Assembly (NCBI RefSeq): GCF_023923225.1
Contig: NZ_CP099489.1
Location: 3,596,001 to 3,660,000, forward strand
Length of the DNA stretch: 64,000 bases
Reading direction: 5' to 3'
Origin: Ornithinimicrobium faecis
GTDB taxonomy: Bacteria > Actinomycetota > Actinomycetes > Actinomycetales > Dermatophilaceae
Of the stretch, positions 8,207-16,170 are shown in pieces; position 1 is the first letter of the stretch; every line of letters begins with the position of its first letter. The translations under genes and the position numbers were made by a program. The notes beneath the pieces were generated by a model that was given only the letters and a program-made list of their open reading frames with translations, was not told where the DNA came from and made no database searches.

Positions 8207-9682
8207 ATGCCCCGCCTCCCCGCCCTCGAGGTCCTCGCCACCGTGCTGGACCAGGACTCCTTCATCTCCTGGGACCAACCCGTCGAACAACCAAATGCCA
8301 CAGCGGAGTATGCCGCTCAGCTGGCTCGCGCACGCGAGCGCACTAGTCTTGATGAGGCTGTCGTCACGGGCGAGGGTCGCCTGGCAGGTCGCCGGGTCGC
8401 GGCGGTCGCCTCGGAGTTCGGATTCCTCGCCGGCTCGATCGGGTCGGCGGCCGGCGAACGGCTCACCCAGGCGTTCGAGCGGGCCACGCTCGAGGGCCTG
8501 CCTATGCTCGCCTCCCCCTCCTCGGGTGGCACCCGGATGCAGGAGGGCACGTCCGCCTTCATCCAGATGGTCAAGATCGGCCAGGCCGTCGCCGCCCACC
8601 GACGGGCCGGCCTGCCCTACCTGGTCTATCTGCGCGACCCCACCACGGGAGGTGTCCTGGCCTCGTGGGGCTCCCTGGGCCACCTGACGGTCGCGGAGCC
8701 CGGTGCCCTCATCGGCTTCCTGGGCCCGCGCGTGCGCGAGGTCATCCTCGGCACTCCGTTCCCCGAGGGGGTGCAGACAGCGGAGAACCTGACGCGGCGC
8801 GGCGTCATCGACGGCGTGGTCCCCCTCGAGGGCCTGCGCGAGACCGCGATTGGTGCCCTGGAGGTGCTCACCTCTGCGCAAGAACCACCCGGGGAGCACG
8901 TCGCCGACACGGTGGTGACGGACCGCCCAGCCTGGTCCTCGGTCGAGGCCACCCGGCGCAGTGACCGCCCCGGCCTGCGCGAGCTGCTCCAGCACGGCGC
9001 CACCAGGTTCATCGCGCTGCGGGGCACCGGGTCGGGCGAGTCCGACCTCACGGTGATCCTGGGGCTGGCCCGCCTCGCGGGTGTCTCGTGTGTCCTGGTC
9101 GGTCAGGACCGCCGGGCACAGCAGGACGATTATCTCGGACCGGCGGCCCTACGGGTTGCCCAGCGCGGTTTCGCCCTGGCCGAGGAGCTCGACCTGCCAC
9201 TGGTCACCGTCATCGACACCCCCGGCGCCGACCTGTCGACCGAGGCCGAGCACGGCGGCATGGCCGGTGAGATCGCCCGCTGCCTGGCCAAGCTCGCCAC
9301 CGTCGAGGTCCCTGTCGTCTCAGTCATCCTCGGTGAGGGCACCGGCGGCGGCGCCCTGGCCCTGATGCCCGCTGACCGCACGGTCTGCGCCGAGAACGGG
9401 TGGATCGCTCCCCTGCCCCCCGAGGGCGCGAGTGCGATCGTCCACCGCGACAGCTCCCAGGCCGCCCAGATGGCCGAGGCCCACCACATCCGGGCCGTCG
9501 ACCTGCTCGCGCTGGGTGCCGTCGACGAGATCGTGCCGGAGCGCCCCGACGCGGCCGACGAGCCGGAGGCCTTCTGCCAACGGATCCTCGTGGCTACCGC
9601 GAGCCACCTGGGCGAGTTGCTCTCCCAGACCCACGAGGCCCGCATGGCCGCCCGCCACAACCGTTACCGACGGATGAGGTGA
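8207..9682 (+). CDS. Fused AccD/AccA-type carboxyltransferase
   Basis: 491 residues. The N-terminal half is AccD-like (GSIGSAAGERLTQAFERA, GGTRMQEG, DPTTGGVLASW, EPGALIGF) but lacks the AccD Cys4 zinc ribbon. The C-terminal half is AccA-like (VTVIDTPGAD, GEGTGGGALAL, PPEGASAIVH). This is a two-domain crotonase-superfamily carboxyltransferase, also the layout of malonate decarboxylase MdcD plus MdcE. No biotin carboxylase or biotin carrier gene is nearby. Following a CoA-transferase and preceding a TRAP importer, it may decarboxylate or transcarboxylate the CoA ester formed by its neighbour. ATG 8207 is chosen over TTG 8204. Confidence 0.8.
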   Translation: MPRLPALEVLATVLDQDSFISWDQPVEQPNATAEYAAQLARARERTSLDEAVVTGEGRLAGRRVAAVASEFGFLAGSIGSAAGERLTQAFERATLEGLPMLASPSSGGTRMQEGTSAFIQMVKIGQAVAAHRRAGLPYLVYLRDPTTGGVLASWGSLGHLTVAEPGALIGFLGPRVREVILGTPFPEGVQTAENLTRRGVIDGVVPLEGLRETAIGALEVLTSAQEPPGEHVADTVVTDRPAWSSVEATRRSDRPGLRELLQHGATRFIALRGTGSGESDLTVILGLARLAGVSCVLVGQDRRAQQDDYLGPAALRVAQRGFALAEELDLPLVTVIDTPGADLSTEAEHGGMAGEIARCLAKLATVEVPVVSVILGEGTGGGALALMPADRTVCAENGWIAPLPPEGASAIVHRDSSQAAQMAEAHHIRAVDLLALGAVDEIVPERPDAADEPEAFCQRILVATASHLGELLSQTHEARMAARHNRYRRMR

Positions 9683-9807
9683 CAGACCTGCCAGCTCAAC
9701 CAGAGGGCTCCAACCCAGATGACTTCAACCCAGACAACCTCAACGCAGACGACTTCAACGCAAACAAAACCAACCCGATAGTGCTCAATCACGGAGGAAG
9801 ATCATGA
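9679..9807 (+). CDS. Possible small protein linking carboxyltransferase and dctP
   Basis: A 42-codon frame whose GTG overlaps the carboxyltransferase stop (GTGA) and whose TGA overlaps the dctP ATG (ATGA). It fills the gap exactly and could couple translation. Codons 13-32 are four five-residue units (PDDFN, PDNLN, ADDFN, ANKTN). The last codons contain the GGAGG ribosome site of dctP. GC at third positions is about 60%, well below the neighbours, so it may be a repeat-expanded spacer that happens to be open. No family recognised. Confidence 0.4.
   Translation: MTDLPAQPEGSNPDDFNPDNLNADDFNANKTNPIVLNHGGRS
9715..9774. repeat. 15 bp tandem repeat x4
   Basis: Four units of the type CCAGATGACTTCAAC, diverging toward the end, between the carboxyltransferase and dctP genes. 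In frame with the small open frame 9679-9807. Confidence 0.8.
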
Positions 9808-10928
9808 TCACGACACGATCCCGCGCCCTCACCGCCGCTCTCGCCCTGGCGACGATGATCGGCATCAGTGCCTGCGCACCCGGCTCCGGCGACGACACGG
9901 ACAACGGGGGTGACGGCGGCGGTGGTGCAGACACTGGCAACAGCAGTGCTGACGCCGGTGCCGCCGCCGAGGAGTGCACCGACGTCGAGATGAGGCTCTC
10001 GCACCAGTGGCCCGAGCCGACCGGTGACGACGGCGACTTCCGCGCGATGGTTGCCCAGAAGTTCGCGGAGGAGGTTGAGGCCGCCACCGACGGCAGTGTC
10101 AAGGTGACCGTCTATCCCAACAGCACCCTGTCGTCGGCCACCGAGCAATATGACGCCATGATGGCCGGCTCGATCGACGCCTCCGTCTTCCCGCTCGACT
10201 ATGCCTCCGGCCGGGTGCCGCAGTGGTCGATCACCCTGATGCCAGCCATGGTGCAGAGCCACGAGGAGGCCCAGGCCTGGGACCAGGCAGAGATCGGGCA
10301 GGCCGTGCGCGACAACATGCACGAGAACGGCCTGACCTTGCTGACCAACGTCTGGAACGCCGGTGCCATCGGCGTGAAGGGCGACCCCGTCCTGGTCCCG
10401 GAGGACATCCCGGGAGGCATGACCATGCGGGCCGCGGGCTCCTATGTCGAGCACATGCTCGAGGCCGCTGGCGCGGGCATCACGTCCCTGCCCAGCTCGG
10501 AGATCTACACCGCCATGCAGACCGGCGTCCTGGACGCGGCTGTGACCTCCACCGGTTCCTTCGCGTCCTATCACCTCCAGGAGCAGGTGACGTCCTACAC
10601 CTCACCGACGACGCACACGTTCTGGTTCATGTATGAGCCGCTCGTGATGACCAACGAGGCCTTCGGCAAGCTGTGCGCCGACCAGCAGGCGGCGGTGACC
10701 GAGGTCGGCGAGGGCCTGCAGGAGTATGCCTACACCGCCTCCGCTGAGGACGACGTGCGGGTCGAGCAGATCTTCAAGGACGCCGGCGTGGAGGTCGTCA
10801 CCATGACGGACGAGGACTTCCAGGCCTGGCTCCCCCTGGCCAAGGAGCAGTGGGACGCCTACGCCGCGGACGTCGACGGAGGCCAGGAGCTGCTCGACCT
10901 CGCGATGAAGCTCCGCGAAGGCCGATGA
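9804..10928 (+). CDS. dctP: TRAP transporter substrate-binding lipoprotein
   Basis: 374 residues. Lipoprotein signal with ISAC (Cys24) at the cleavage site, then a Gly/Asp/Ser-rich linker to about residue 52. The DctP fold follows: MRLSHQWPE, FAEEVEAATDGSVKVTVYP, GSIDASVFPLDYASG and GAIGVKGDPVLVPEDIPG, the last resembling the region with the conserved carboxylate-binding Arg. GGAGG lies 6-8 nt before ATG 9804. It binds an extracellular, probably carboxylate, ligand and passes it to DctQM. The next gene starts inside its stop codon. Confidence 0.92.
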   Translation: MITTRSRALTAALALATMIGISACAPGSGDDTDNGGDGGGGADTGNSSADAGAAAEECTDVEMRLSHQWPEPTGDDGDFRAMVAQKFAEEVEAATDGSVKVTVYPNSTLSSATEQYDAMMAGSIDASVFPLDYASGRVPQWSITLMPAMVQSHEEAQAWDQAEIGQAVRDNMHENGLTLLTNVWNAGAIGVKGDPVLVPEDIPGGMTMRAAGSYVEHMLEAAGAGITSLPSSEIYTAMQTGVLDAAVTSTGSFASYHLQEQVTSYTSPTTHTFWFMYEPLVMTNEAFGKLCADQQAAVTEVGEGLQEYAYTASAEDDVRVEQIFKDAGVEVVTMTDEDFQAWLPLAKEQWDAYAADVDGGQELLDLAMKLREGR

Positions 10929-11611
10929 GTTCCGCCCCTTACGCCGCACCGAAGGCGGAGCACCGGCCACCAGCCATCGTGCGCTGGGTCGGCTGGCTGT
11001 GTGAGGCGTCTGGCTGGCTGTCGGCGATCGCGCTGGTGGCAGCCACGCTGATCACCACGCACGCCGTCGTCACCCGGTATTTCTTCAAGCAGCCGACCGT
11101 GTGGCAGACGGAGTCCACGATCTATCTGCTGATGCTGGTCACCTTCATCGGTGCTGCCTACGGACTGAAGCACCACGCGCACGTGGGCGTGGACCTGCTG
11201 ATCAACGCTGCGCCACAACGGCCTCAGCTGATCGGGCGGATCGTCAACGCCTTCCTGTGCCTGGGCGTGGTGCTGGTCGTCATGATCACCTCGTTCCGCA
11301 ACTGGCAGGAGGCCTATCTGTTTGACTTCCGCTCCCCGACCGCCTTCCGGTTCCCGCTGTGGATCTCCTACGCGATCCTCCCGCTCGGGATGCTGTTCGT
11401 CGCGCTCCAACTGGTCGCGATGATCATCGAGGGCGTCATGGGCCTGACCGGCAAGATCCCGATCTCTCAGGTCTCGATGATGCAGGGGACCAGCGAGCTG
11501 GCTCAGGTCCAGGCCGACCTCGAGCTGGAGGCAAGCCTGCACGAGGACGAGGCCGGACCACCGGATGACGAGTCGACCAGACGGCCGCGCTCGGGAGAGG
11601 AGGACGCATGA
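10925..11611 (+). CDS. dctQ: TRAP transporter small permease
   Basis: 228 residues with four membrane segments (about 35-55, 70-90, 110-130, 150-180) and the DctQ feature TESTIYLLMLVTFIGAAYGLKHHAHVG around the second segment. An acidic cytoplasmic tail of about 50 residues follows. ATGA overlaps with both neighbours (10925-10928 and 11608-11611) show tight translational coupling. It pairs with DctM in the membrane. Confidence 0.9.
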   Translation: MSSAPYAAPKAEHRPPAIVRWVGWLCEASGWLSAIALVAATLITTHAVVTRYFFKQPTVWQTESTIYLLMLVTFIGAAYGLKHHAHVGVDLLINAAPQRPQLIGRIVNAFLCLGVVLVVMITSFRNWQEAYLFDFRSPTAFRFPLWISYAILPLGMLFVALQLVAMIIEGVMGLTGKIPISQVSMMQGTSELAQVQADLELEASLHEDEAGPPDDESTRRPRSGEEDA

Positions 11612-12948
11612 GTTCCCTCACCCAGGGCGGGATCATCGGCCTGATGGCGATGGTCCTGTTCCTCACCGGCATGCCGATCGCCTTCGCGCTGGCCATCACC
11701 GGGCTCATCTCCATCCTGATCTTCCTGGGACCGGAGCAGCTCGAGCTGTTCGGCAAGATGACCTATGACTCAGTCAACAACTTTGGCCTGTTGGCCATCC
11801 CGTTGTTTGTGCTGATGGGCAACCTGTTTGGTGGGTCCAAGGCCAGCACCCAGCTGTTCGAGGCCGGCGAGGCGTGGCTGTCCCGGATCCGCGGCGGGTT
11901 GGCGATGAGCTCGGTCGCTGCCTCCACGCTCTTCGCCGCACTGACCGGCTCTAGCGCGGCCACCGCGGCCGCGATCGGCCGGGTGGCCGTGCCCGAGATG
12001 GAAAAGCGAGGCTACTCCGACCGGATCGCCACCGGTGCCGTCGCCGCGGGCGGGACCCTCGGCATACTCATCCCGCCGAGCGTGACGCTGATCCTCTATG
12101 GCATCGCCGCCGAGCAGTCCATCGGCCAACTGTTTGCCGGCGGCATCCTTCCGGGCGTGATCATCGCGCTGATGTTCTGCATCTGGATCTACATCGCCCA
12201 GACGATGGAGGACCGGTCGACCAACAAACACCTCGCGAGCCTGGCCGAGGCACGCAAGGCCCGCCAGGAACGGACCTATAGCTGGGCCTTCCGGTTCATG
12301 AGTCTGGGCAAGACGCTGCCCTTCGCGGCGTTGATCGTCCTGGTGCTCGTGGTGCTCTATCGCGGCATCGCGACACCCAGCGAGGCAGCCGCGATCGGTG
12401 CCCTGCTCGTGTGGGTCCTGGTCACGGTCATCTATCGGGACCTGACCGGCAAGCAACTGATGAAGGTGCTGTTGGAGTCGACGAACCAGAGCACCATGAT
12501 CCTGATGATCACGGCGTTCTCCGCAGTGATCGCCACCATCCTGAGCTATCTGCGGGTCCCGCAGGATCTGGCAGCGGCCGTCAGTGAAGCAGACCTGAAC
12601 AAGTGGGTCGTGCTGCTGCTGATCAACCTGGTGCTGCTGGTGATGGGCTGCTTCCTGCCACCGGTGTCCATCATCGTGATGACCACACCGATCCTGCTGC
12701 CGATGATCCTGGCGCAGGGCTTTGACCCGATCTGGTTCGGAGTGGTGATGACGATCAACATGGAGATGGGGCTGATCACGCCTCCGGTGGGGCTGAACCT
12801 CTATGTCCTGAAGGGAATCGCACCTCACATTCCCCTCAAGGAGATCCTGTTGGGGTCGCTGCCCTACATCTTCGTGCTGACGATCGCGATCATCTTGTTC
12901 TCGGTGTTCCCGGAGATCGTCATGGTCCTGCCCAACATGCTGTATTAG
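11608..12948 (+). CDS. dctM: TRAP transporter large permease
   Basis: 446 residues and about 11-12 membrane segments. Conserved DctM signatures: LTGMPIAFALAITG, LAIPLFVLMGNL, ALTGSSAATAAAIGRVAVPEM, GGTLGILIPPSVTLILYG and EMGLITPPVGLNLYVLKG. It is the ion-coupled channel of the DctPQM importer. Last gene of the operon, followed by a strong hairpin. Confidence 0.95.
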   Translation: MSSLTQGGIIGLMAMVLFLTGMPIAFALAITGLISILIFLGPEQLELFGKMTYDSVNNFGLLAIPLFVLMGNLFGGSKASTQLFEAGEAWLSRIRGGLAMSSVAASTLFAALTGSSAATAAAIGRVAVPEMEKRGYSDRIATGAVAAGGTLGILIPPSVTLILYGIAAEQSIGQLFAGGILPGVIIALMFCIWIYIAQTMEDRSTNKHLASLAEARKARQERTYSWAFRFMSLGKTLPFAALIVLVLVVLYRGIATPSEAAAIGALLVWVLVTVIYRDLTGKQLMKVLLESTNQSTMILMITAFSAVIATILSYLRVPQDLAAAVSEADLNKWVVLLLINLVLLVMGCFLPPVSIIVMTTPILLPMILAQGFDPIWFGVVMTINMEMGLITPPVGLNLYVLKGIAPHIPLKEILLGSLPYIFVLTIAIILFSVFPEIVMVLPNMLY

Positions 12949-12970
12949 CGGCCCTGACGCAGAACCCACC

Positions 12971-13005
12971 TGGTCCCTGGCCGATGACTTGTCGGCCAGG
13001 GACCA
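12971..13005 (+). terminator. Terminator hairpin after dctM
   Basis: TGGTCCCTGGCCGA and its exact complement form a 14 bp stem with a 7 nt loop, 22 bp after the dctM stop. No T run, as usual in this genome. Confidence 0.8.
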
Positions 13006-13017
13006 GTCTGTCTGGGC

Positions 13018-13590
13018 ATGCGGACACTCGTCATCACCCAGAACGTCACCGCCGACGGAGCGATCGAGATGCTCGGCGACTGGTTCGACCCTCAGGACCA
13101 GACGCCCGACCAGCTCGAGGCCCTGCGCCAGTTCAGCGCGCAGGAGGACGCCCTGCTTCTCGGACGACGCACCTTCGAGGACTTCCGCGGCTTCTGGCCC
13201 GAGCAGCAGGACGACAAGACCGGGATCACGGCGATCCTCAACCAGGTGCCGAAGTTTGTCGTGTCCTCCACGCTCGGCGATCCCGGCTGGCGGAACTCGA
13301 CCGTCCTCGGTGGTGGGGACTGGCTCGAGCAGGTCCGTGCCCTCAAGGCCGCGGACGGCCAGGAGATCGGGGTCACCGGGAGCATCACGTTGTGCCACGC
13401 CCTGATCGAGGCAGGGCTCGTCGACGAGTTCCGGCTGTTCGTCTATCCCGTCGTGCAGGGACGCGGACGGCGCCTCTTCCCCGACGGCCACGAGGTGCCT
13501 CAACTCGAGCTCCTGGAGGTCCGTGCGTTCTCCAACGGCGTCGCGCTGGTGCGCTACGCCACGAAGCCGAACACCGAGACCAGCCCCTGA
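13018..13590 (+). CDS. Dihydrofolate reductase family protein (RibD C-terminal domain)
   Basis: 190 residues. Fold markers: N-terminal VITQNVTADGAIE, LLLGRRTFEDFRGFWP, FVVSSTLGDPGW, and GVTGSITLCHALIEAGLVDEF followed by PVVQGRGRRLFPD. It is in the RibD-C/YwjB-like group of NADPH-dependent reductases; the substrate is unknown. ATG 13018 follows the dctM terminator by 12 bp and has no Shine-Dalgarno sequence, so initiation may be leaderless from a weak CAGTCT box. Single gene. Confidence 0.88.
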   Translation: MRTLVITQNVTADGAIEMLGDWFDPQDQTPDQLEALRQFSAQEDALLLGRRTFEDFRGFWPEQQDDKTGITAILNQVPKFVVSSTLGDPGWRNSTVLGGGDWLEQVRALKAADGQEIGVTGSITLCHALIEAGLVDEFRLFVYPVVQGRGRRLFPDGHEVPQLELLEVRAFSNGVALVRYATKPNTETSP

Positions 13591-13855
13591 TTTTTTTACT
13601 CACGGTGACGTATTGCGTTGTCCTGCAACCGTTAAAGCAACAGTTGCCTGAACGTTTTACTACCTAGGGATCCTTTGCCTTCCCTAGGGGCGCCACGCCC
13701 CGGCGCACCCCTGCCACGGGGACACATTTTTCGTCTGGTAAGAATTAATCACCTCACGCAACGTTGCGTTGGTGCGGTGCAGGTCACGGGGGCAGCCTCG
13801 GGTGGGTGCACACGTGTGCCCTGTGCCGGTGAAATCGAACAGGGAGAAAATAGAT
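13591..13855 (+). promoter_or_regulatory. Long, AT-richer leader of the collagen-like gene with several dyads
   Basis: 265 bp without a gene. It contains GCAAC-A-GTTGC (13638-13648 region), CCTAGGGA/TCCCTAGG arms at 13663-13670 and 13681-13688, GGGGCG-CCA-CGCCCC just after, ACGCAACGTTGCGT (13756-13769, exact palindrome) and GCACACGTGTGC (13808-13819, exact palindrome). The first 170 bp are visibly less GC-rich than the surroundings. AGGGAG at 13841 serves the downstream ATG. Likely promoter plus operators; no known riboswitch recognised. Confidence 0.5.
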
Positions 13856-15415
13856 ATGCGTGTTCCCAAGCACCTGAACGGCTGGAAGGGCGCCACTCTT
13901 GCCGTCACAGCAAGCGCCGCTCTCGTCGTCCCGATGCTCGCCACTGCTGCTGACAGTGACGAAACAATCAATGCCGCCAGCCCAGAGTGGCAGATCATTC
14001 CTCGCAACACCGTTGGCAGCCCCTCACTGAACTTCGCCAGCGGCCCCGTTGGTGACAGCGAGGCGCAGCACGCTGGCACCGGCAGCCTGCACATCGCGGT
14101 GGACGGCCCGCGCGATGGCGGCGGCTCCACCTCCGCCGAGAAGATGGCCTACGCCATGCCCCTGAATGCGGAGTCGCCCCTCTGGGGCAAGAAGGTGTCC
14201 GAGCTCGGAGAGCTCAGCTACTGGGTCTACGACGGCACGGAGGCTCTCGACGGGGCTGCCGCTCTCCCGGGCCTGTCGATCGAGGTGGCTCGCGACGGCA
14301 TCGCCAACGGTGGCTATGCCTCGTTCGTCTTCCGGCCCGGCAGCTCAGTCCCGGAGGACGGAGAGCAGAACCTCAAGACCTGGGAGCAGTACGACGCCAA
14401 GAAGGGCAACTGGCTCAGCACCGGGGGCACCGAATGCCGTCAGGGCTGCACCTGGGACCAACTGACGACGGCCTACCCGAACGCTGCAGTGTGGTATTCC
14501 GCCGGCATCTCCAAGGGCCGCGACACCGCGTTCACCGGTGCCGTGGACCTGGTGACCATCGACGGTGTGACCTATGACTTCGAGCCCGGCGGAGGCGTGG
14601 GCCCGAAGGGCGAGAAGGGCGACACCGGTCCGCAGGGCGAGCCAGGAGCTCCCGGCGCTCCAGGCGAGGACGGCGTCAAGGGCGACGTTGGCCCGCAGGG
14701 CGAGCCTGGCAAGGACGGCGCCCCCGGCGACAAGGGCGACGCTGGTCCGCAGGGTGAGCCCGGCAAGGATGGCGACCCCGGCGACAAGGGTGACAAGGGC
14801 GCCAAGGGCGACAAGGGCGAGAAGGGTGACGCTGGTCCCGCAGGCGCCAAGGGTGCAGACGGCAAGGACGGCGCTACCGGGCCGCAGGGCGAGACTGGTC
14901 TCACCGGCCCCAAGGGCGACAAGGGTGACGCTGGTCCCGCAGGCGCCAAGGGTGCAGACGGCAAGGACGGCGAGACTGGCCCGAAGGGCGAGACTGGACC
15001 CGCTGGCGCAAAGGGCGAGACCGGTCCCGCTGGCGCAAAGGGCGAGACCGGCGCGGTTGGTCCGGCTGGCCCCCAGGGTCCGGCCGGCAACGACGCCAGC
15101 CTGATGCCGCCCGTCGAGGGCCCAGACCGGCTCGACGGTGCGAACCGCTACGAGACCTCGGTGGCGATCGCCCAGTTCCGGTTCCCGGAGGGCAGCCCGG
15201 TGGTCTACCTGGCGCGTAGCAACGACTTCGCGGACTCGCTCGCGGCCAACAGCCTGCTGGGGCCGATCGTGCTCGTCAAGAGCTGCGACCTGCCCATCGC
15301 CGTCAAGGACTACCTCGAGGACACCGAGCCGCAGCGCGTCACCGCACTGGGTGGCGTCGAGGCGATCTGCGACGACGTCCTCAACGATGCGAAGGACGCT
15401 GCCGGCATCAGCTAA
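13856..15415 (+). CDS. Secreted collagen-like protein with C-terminal CWB2-type domain
   Basis: 519 residues. Signal peptide to about residue 32 (ATLAVTASAALVVPMLATAA). Residues 33-245 form a beta-rich N-terminal domain of unknown family. Residues about 249-415 are some 55 Gly-X-Y triplets rich in GPKGEKGDTGPQGEPG-type units, forming a bacterial collagen triple helix. Residues about 422-519 (RLDGANRYETSVAIAQF, ADSLAANSLLGPIVLV, VTALGGVEAICDDVL) match one cell-wall-binding repeat 2 unit. ATG 13856 has AGGGAG 9 nt upstream. Probably an elongated wall-attached surface protein. Confidence 0.88.
   Translation: MRVPKHLNGWKGATLAVTASAALVVPMLATAADSDETINAASPEWQIIPRNTVGSPSLNFASGPVGDSEAQHAGTGSLHIAVDGPRDGGGSTSAEKMAYAMPLNAESPLWGKKVSELGELSYWVYDGTEALDGAAALPGLSIEVARDGIANGGYASFVFRPGSSVPEDGEQNLKTWEQYDAKKGNWLSTGGTECRQGCTWDQLTTAYPNAAVWYSAGISKGRDTAFTGAVDLVTIDGVTYDFEPGGGVGPKGEKGDTGPQGEPGAPGAPGEDGVKGDVGPQGEPGKDGAPGDKGDAGPQGEPGKDGDPGDKGDKGAKGDKGEKGDAGPAGAKGADGKDGATGPQGETGLTGPKGDKGDAGPAGAKGADGKDGETGPKGETGPAGAKGETGPAGAKGETGAVGPAGPQGPAGNDASLMPPVEGPDRLDGANRYETSVAIAQFRFPEGSPVVYLARSNDFADSLAANSLLGPIVLVKSCDLPIAVKDYLEDTEPQRVTALGGVEAICDDVLNDAKDAAGIS
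14822..14972 (+). repeat. 52 bp identical direct repeat inside the collagen region
   Basis: Copies at 14822-14873 and 14921-14972, 99 bp (eleven Gly-X-Y triplets) apart and identical over 52 bp. Recombination between them would change collagen length in frame. Confidence 0.8.
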
Positions 15416-15435
15416 CCCGGCACCTTCGCTTCACC

Positions 15436-15471
15436 CTTCGGCCCGTCGCGTTCCTACGCGGCGGGCCGAAG
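15436..15471 (+). terminator. Terminator hairpin after collagen-like gene
   Basis: CTTCGGCCCGTCGCG pairs with CGCGGCGGGCCGAAG: 15 bp with one G-U pair and a 6 nt loop, 20 bp past the stop. Confidence 0.8.
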
Positions 15472-15480
15472 GCCTGCACC

Positions 15481-15532
15481 CTAGAACTCGTGGGCCCGTC
15501 CGGGCTCGGTCCGCTCCACCTCACCGGGCCAG
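15481..15532 (-). pseudogene. Second copy of the MBL gene 3' end
   Basis: On the minus strand it reads WPGEVERTEPGRAHEF-stop; the intact MBL gene ends [20 protein letters not shown]. The 52 bp (15481-15532 versus 16171-16222) match without gaps at 42 positions, and the last 20 are identical. No other part of the MBL gene is present. The orphan HTH gene lies between the copies. Confidence 0.7.
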
Positions 15533-15618
15533 TTGCTGGCAGACCTCCAGAACTCGGTTGCTGAACTCGGGGCACTGTGCGCCCGCAGGCGGCGGCAGGG
15601 ACAGAGCGACCGTGCGCG

Positions 15619-16041
15619 TCACAGACCGAGTTCATTCTCCAACGCGATGAGCTCCTGCAGCGCCTGCTGCTTCTGCTCAAGGCGAGCCCGACGAACCGCA
15701 AGAACATCATCTCGGTCGAGACGGGTATGCGTGCCCACCTTGGTGTGCGACAGTTCCCCGTCAGCAACCATCTTCAGGACCGTTGTGCGGCTCACCCCGA
15801 TCAGTTCTGCAGCCACAGTTGTCGTCAACTGTCCCGGGATTGAGCCGATCACCACCTGACCGCCGTCAGCGAGGATCGCCATCGCCCGCTCGAGCAGGTC
15901 GGCGAGCTGTCCGGGCAGGCGGATCTCACCGCGCACGTCGGCCCCCTGGCGGTGCTCCTCGATCCAAGCCTTAAACTCCCCCGCCTGGCGAGAAGTCTGC
16001 TGGGTGGCGAACAGAGTCTCCTTCGATATTGCTGTTGCCAT
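15619..16041 (-). CDS. Orphan DNA-binding protein, excisionase-type HTH (antitoxin-like)
   Basis: 140 residues. The N-terminal half is helical and charged. Residues about 75-125 (TTVAAELIGVSRTTVLKMV, then HTKVGTHTRLDRDDVLAVRR) are the excisionase/MerR-like helix-turn-helix with wing. A helical C-terminus follows. Proteins of this form often act as antitoxins of PIN-domain toxins, but the 140 bp downstream hold only a short frame (from GTG 15618, about 33 codons) and an MBL remnant, so a toxin is missing or lost. ATG 16041 has GAGG 6-7 nt upstream. A 28 bp palindrome 76 bp upstream is a likely operator. Confidence 0.7.
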   Translation of the reverse strand: MATAISKETLFATQQTSRQAGEFKAWIEEHRQGADVRGEIRLPGQLADLLERAMAILADGGQVVIGSIPGQLTTTVAAELIGVSRTTVLKMVADGELSHTKVGTHTRLDRDDVLAVRRARLEQKQQALQELIALENELGL

Positions 16042-16116
16042 GACGCACCTCACGCACTCTCGCCCGACTTCGGATGTCCTCTACGACCGAGGACTACCCG
16101 TGCAACTATGACCGCA

Positions 16117-16144
16117 ACAACCGTCACTTGCAAGTGACGGTTGT
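16117..16144. promoter_or_regulatory. 28 bp perfect palindrome without loop
   Basis: ACAACCGTCACTTG followed directly by its complement CAAGTGACGGTTGT. It lies 27 bp after the MBL gene stop and 76 bp before the orphan HTH start. Lack of a loop and of a T run favours a dimer-binding operator over a terminator. Confidence 0.6.
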
Positions 16145-16170
16145 GAGACCTACCAGTGAGCGACCCGTAC

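Noticed and set aside
14596..15100. Regular short repeats that might suggest a CRISPR array
   Set aside because: They are nine-base Gly-X-Y coding units of a collagen-like protein in a single open frame.
15619..16041. Prophage or integrative-element excisionase
   Set aside because: The HTH type fits, but no integrase, phage gene or tRNA target is nearby; an antitoxin-like regulator is more cautious.
16117..16144. Terminator for the MBL gene
   Set aside because: The palindrome has no loop and no T run, and other terminators in the window have clear loops.
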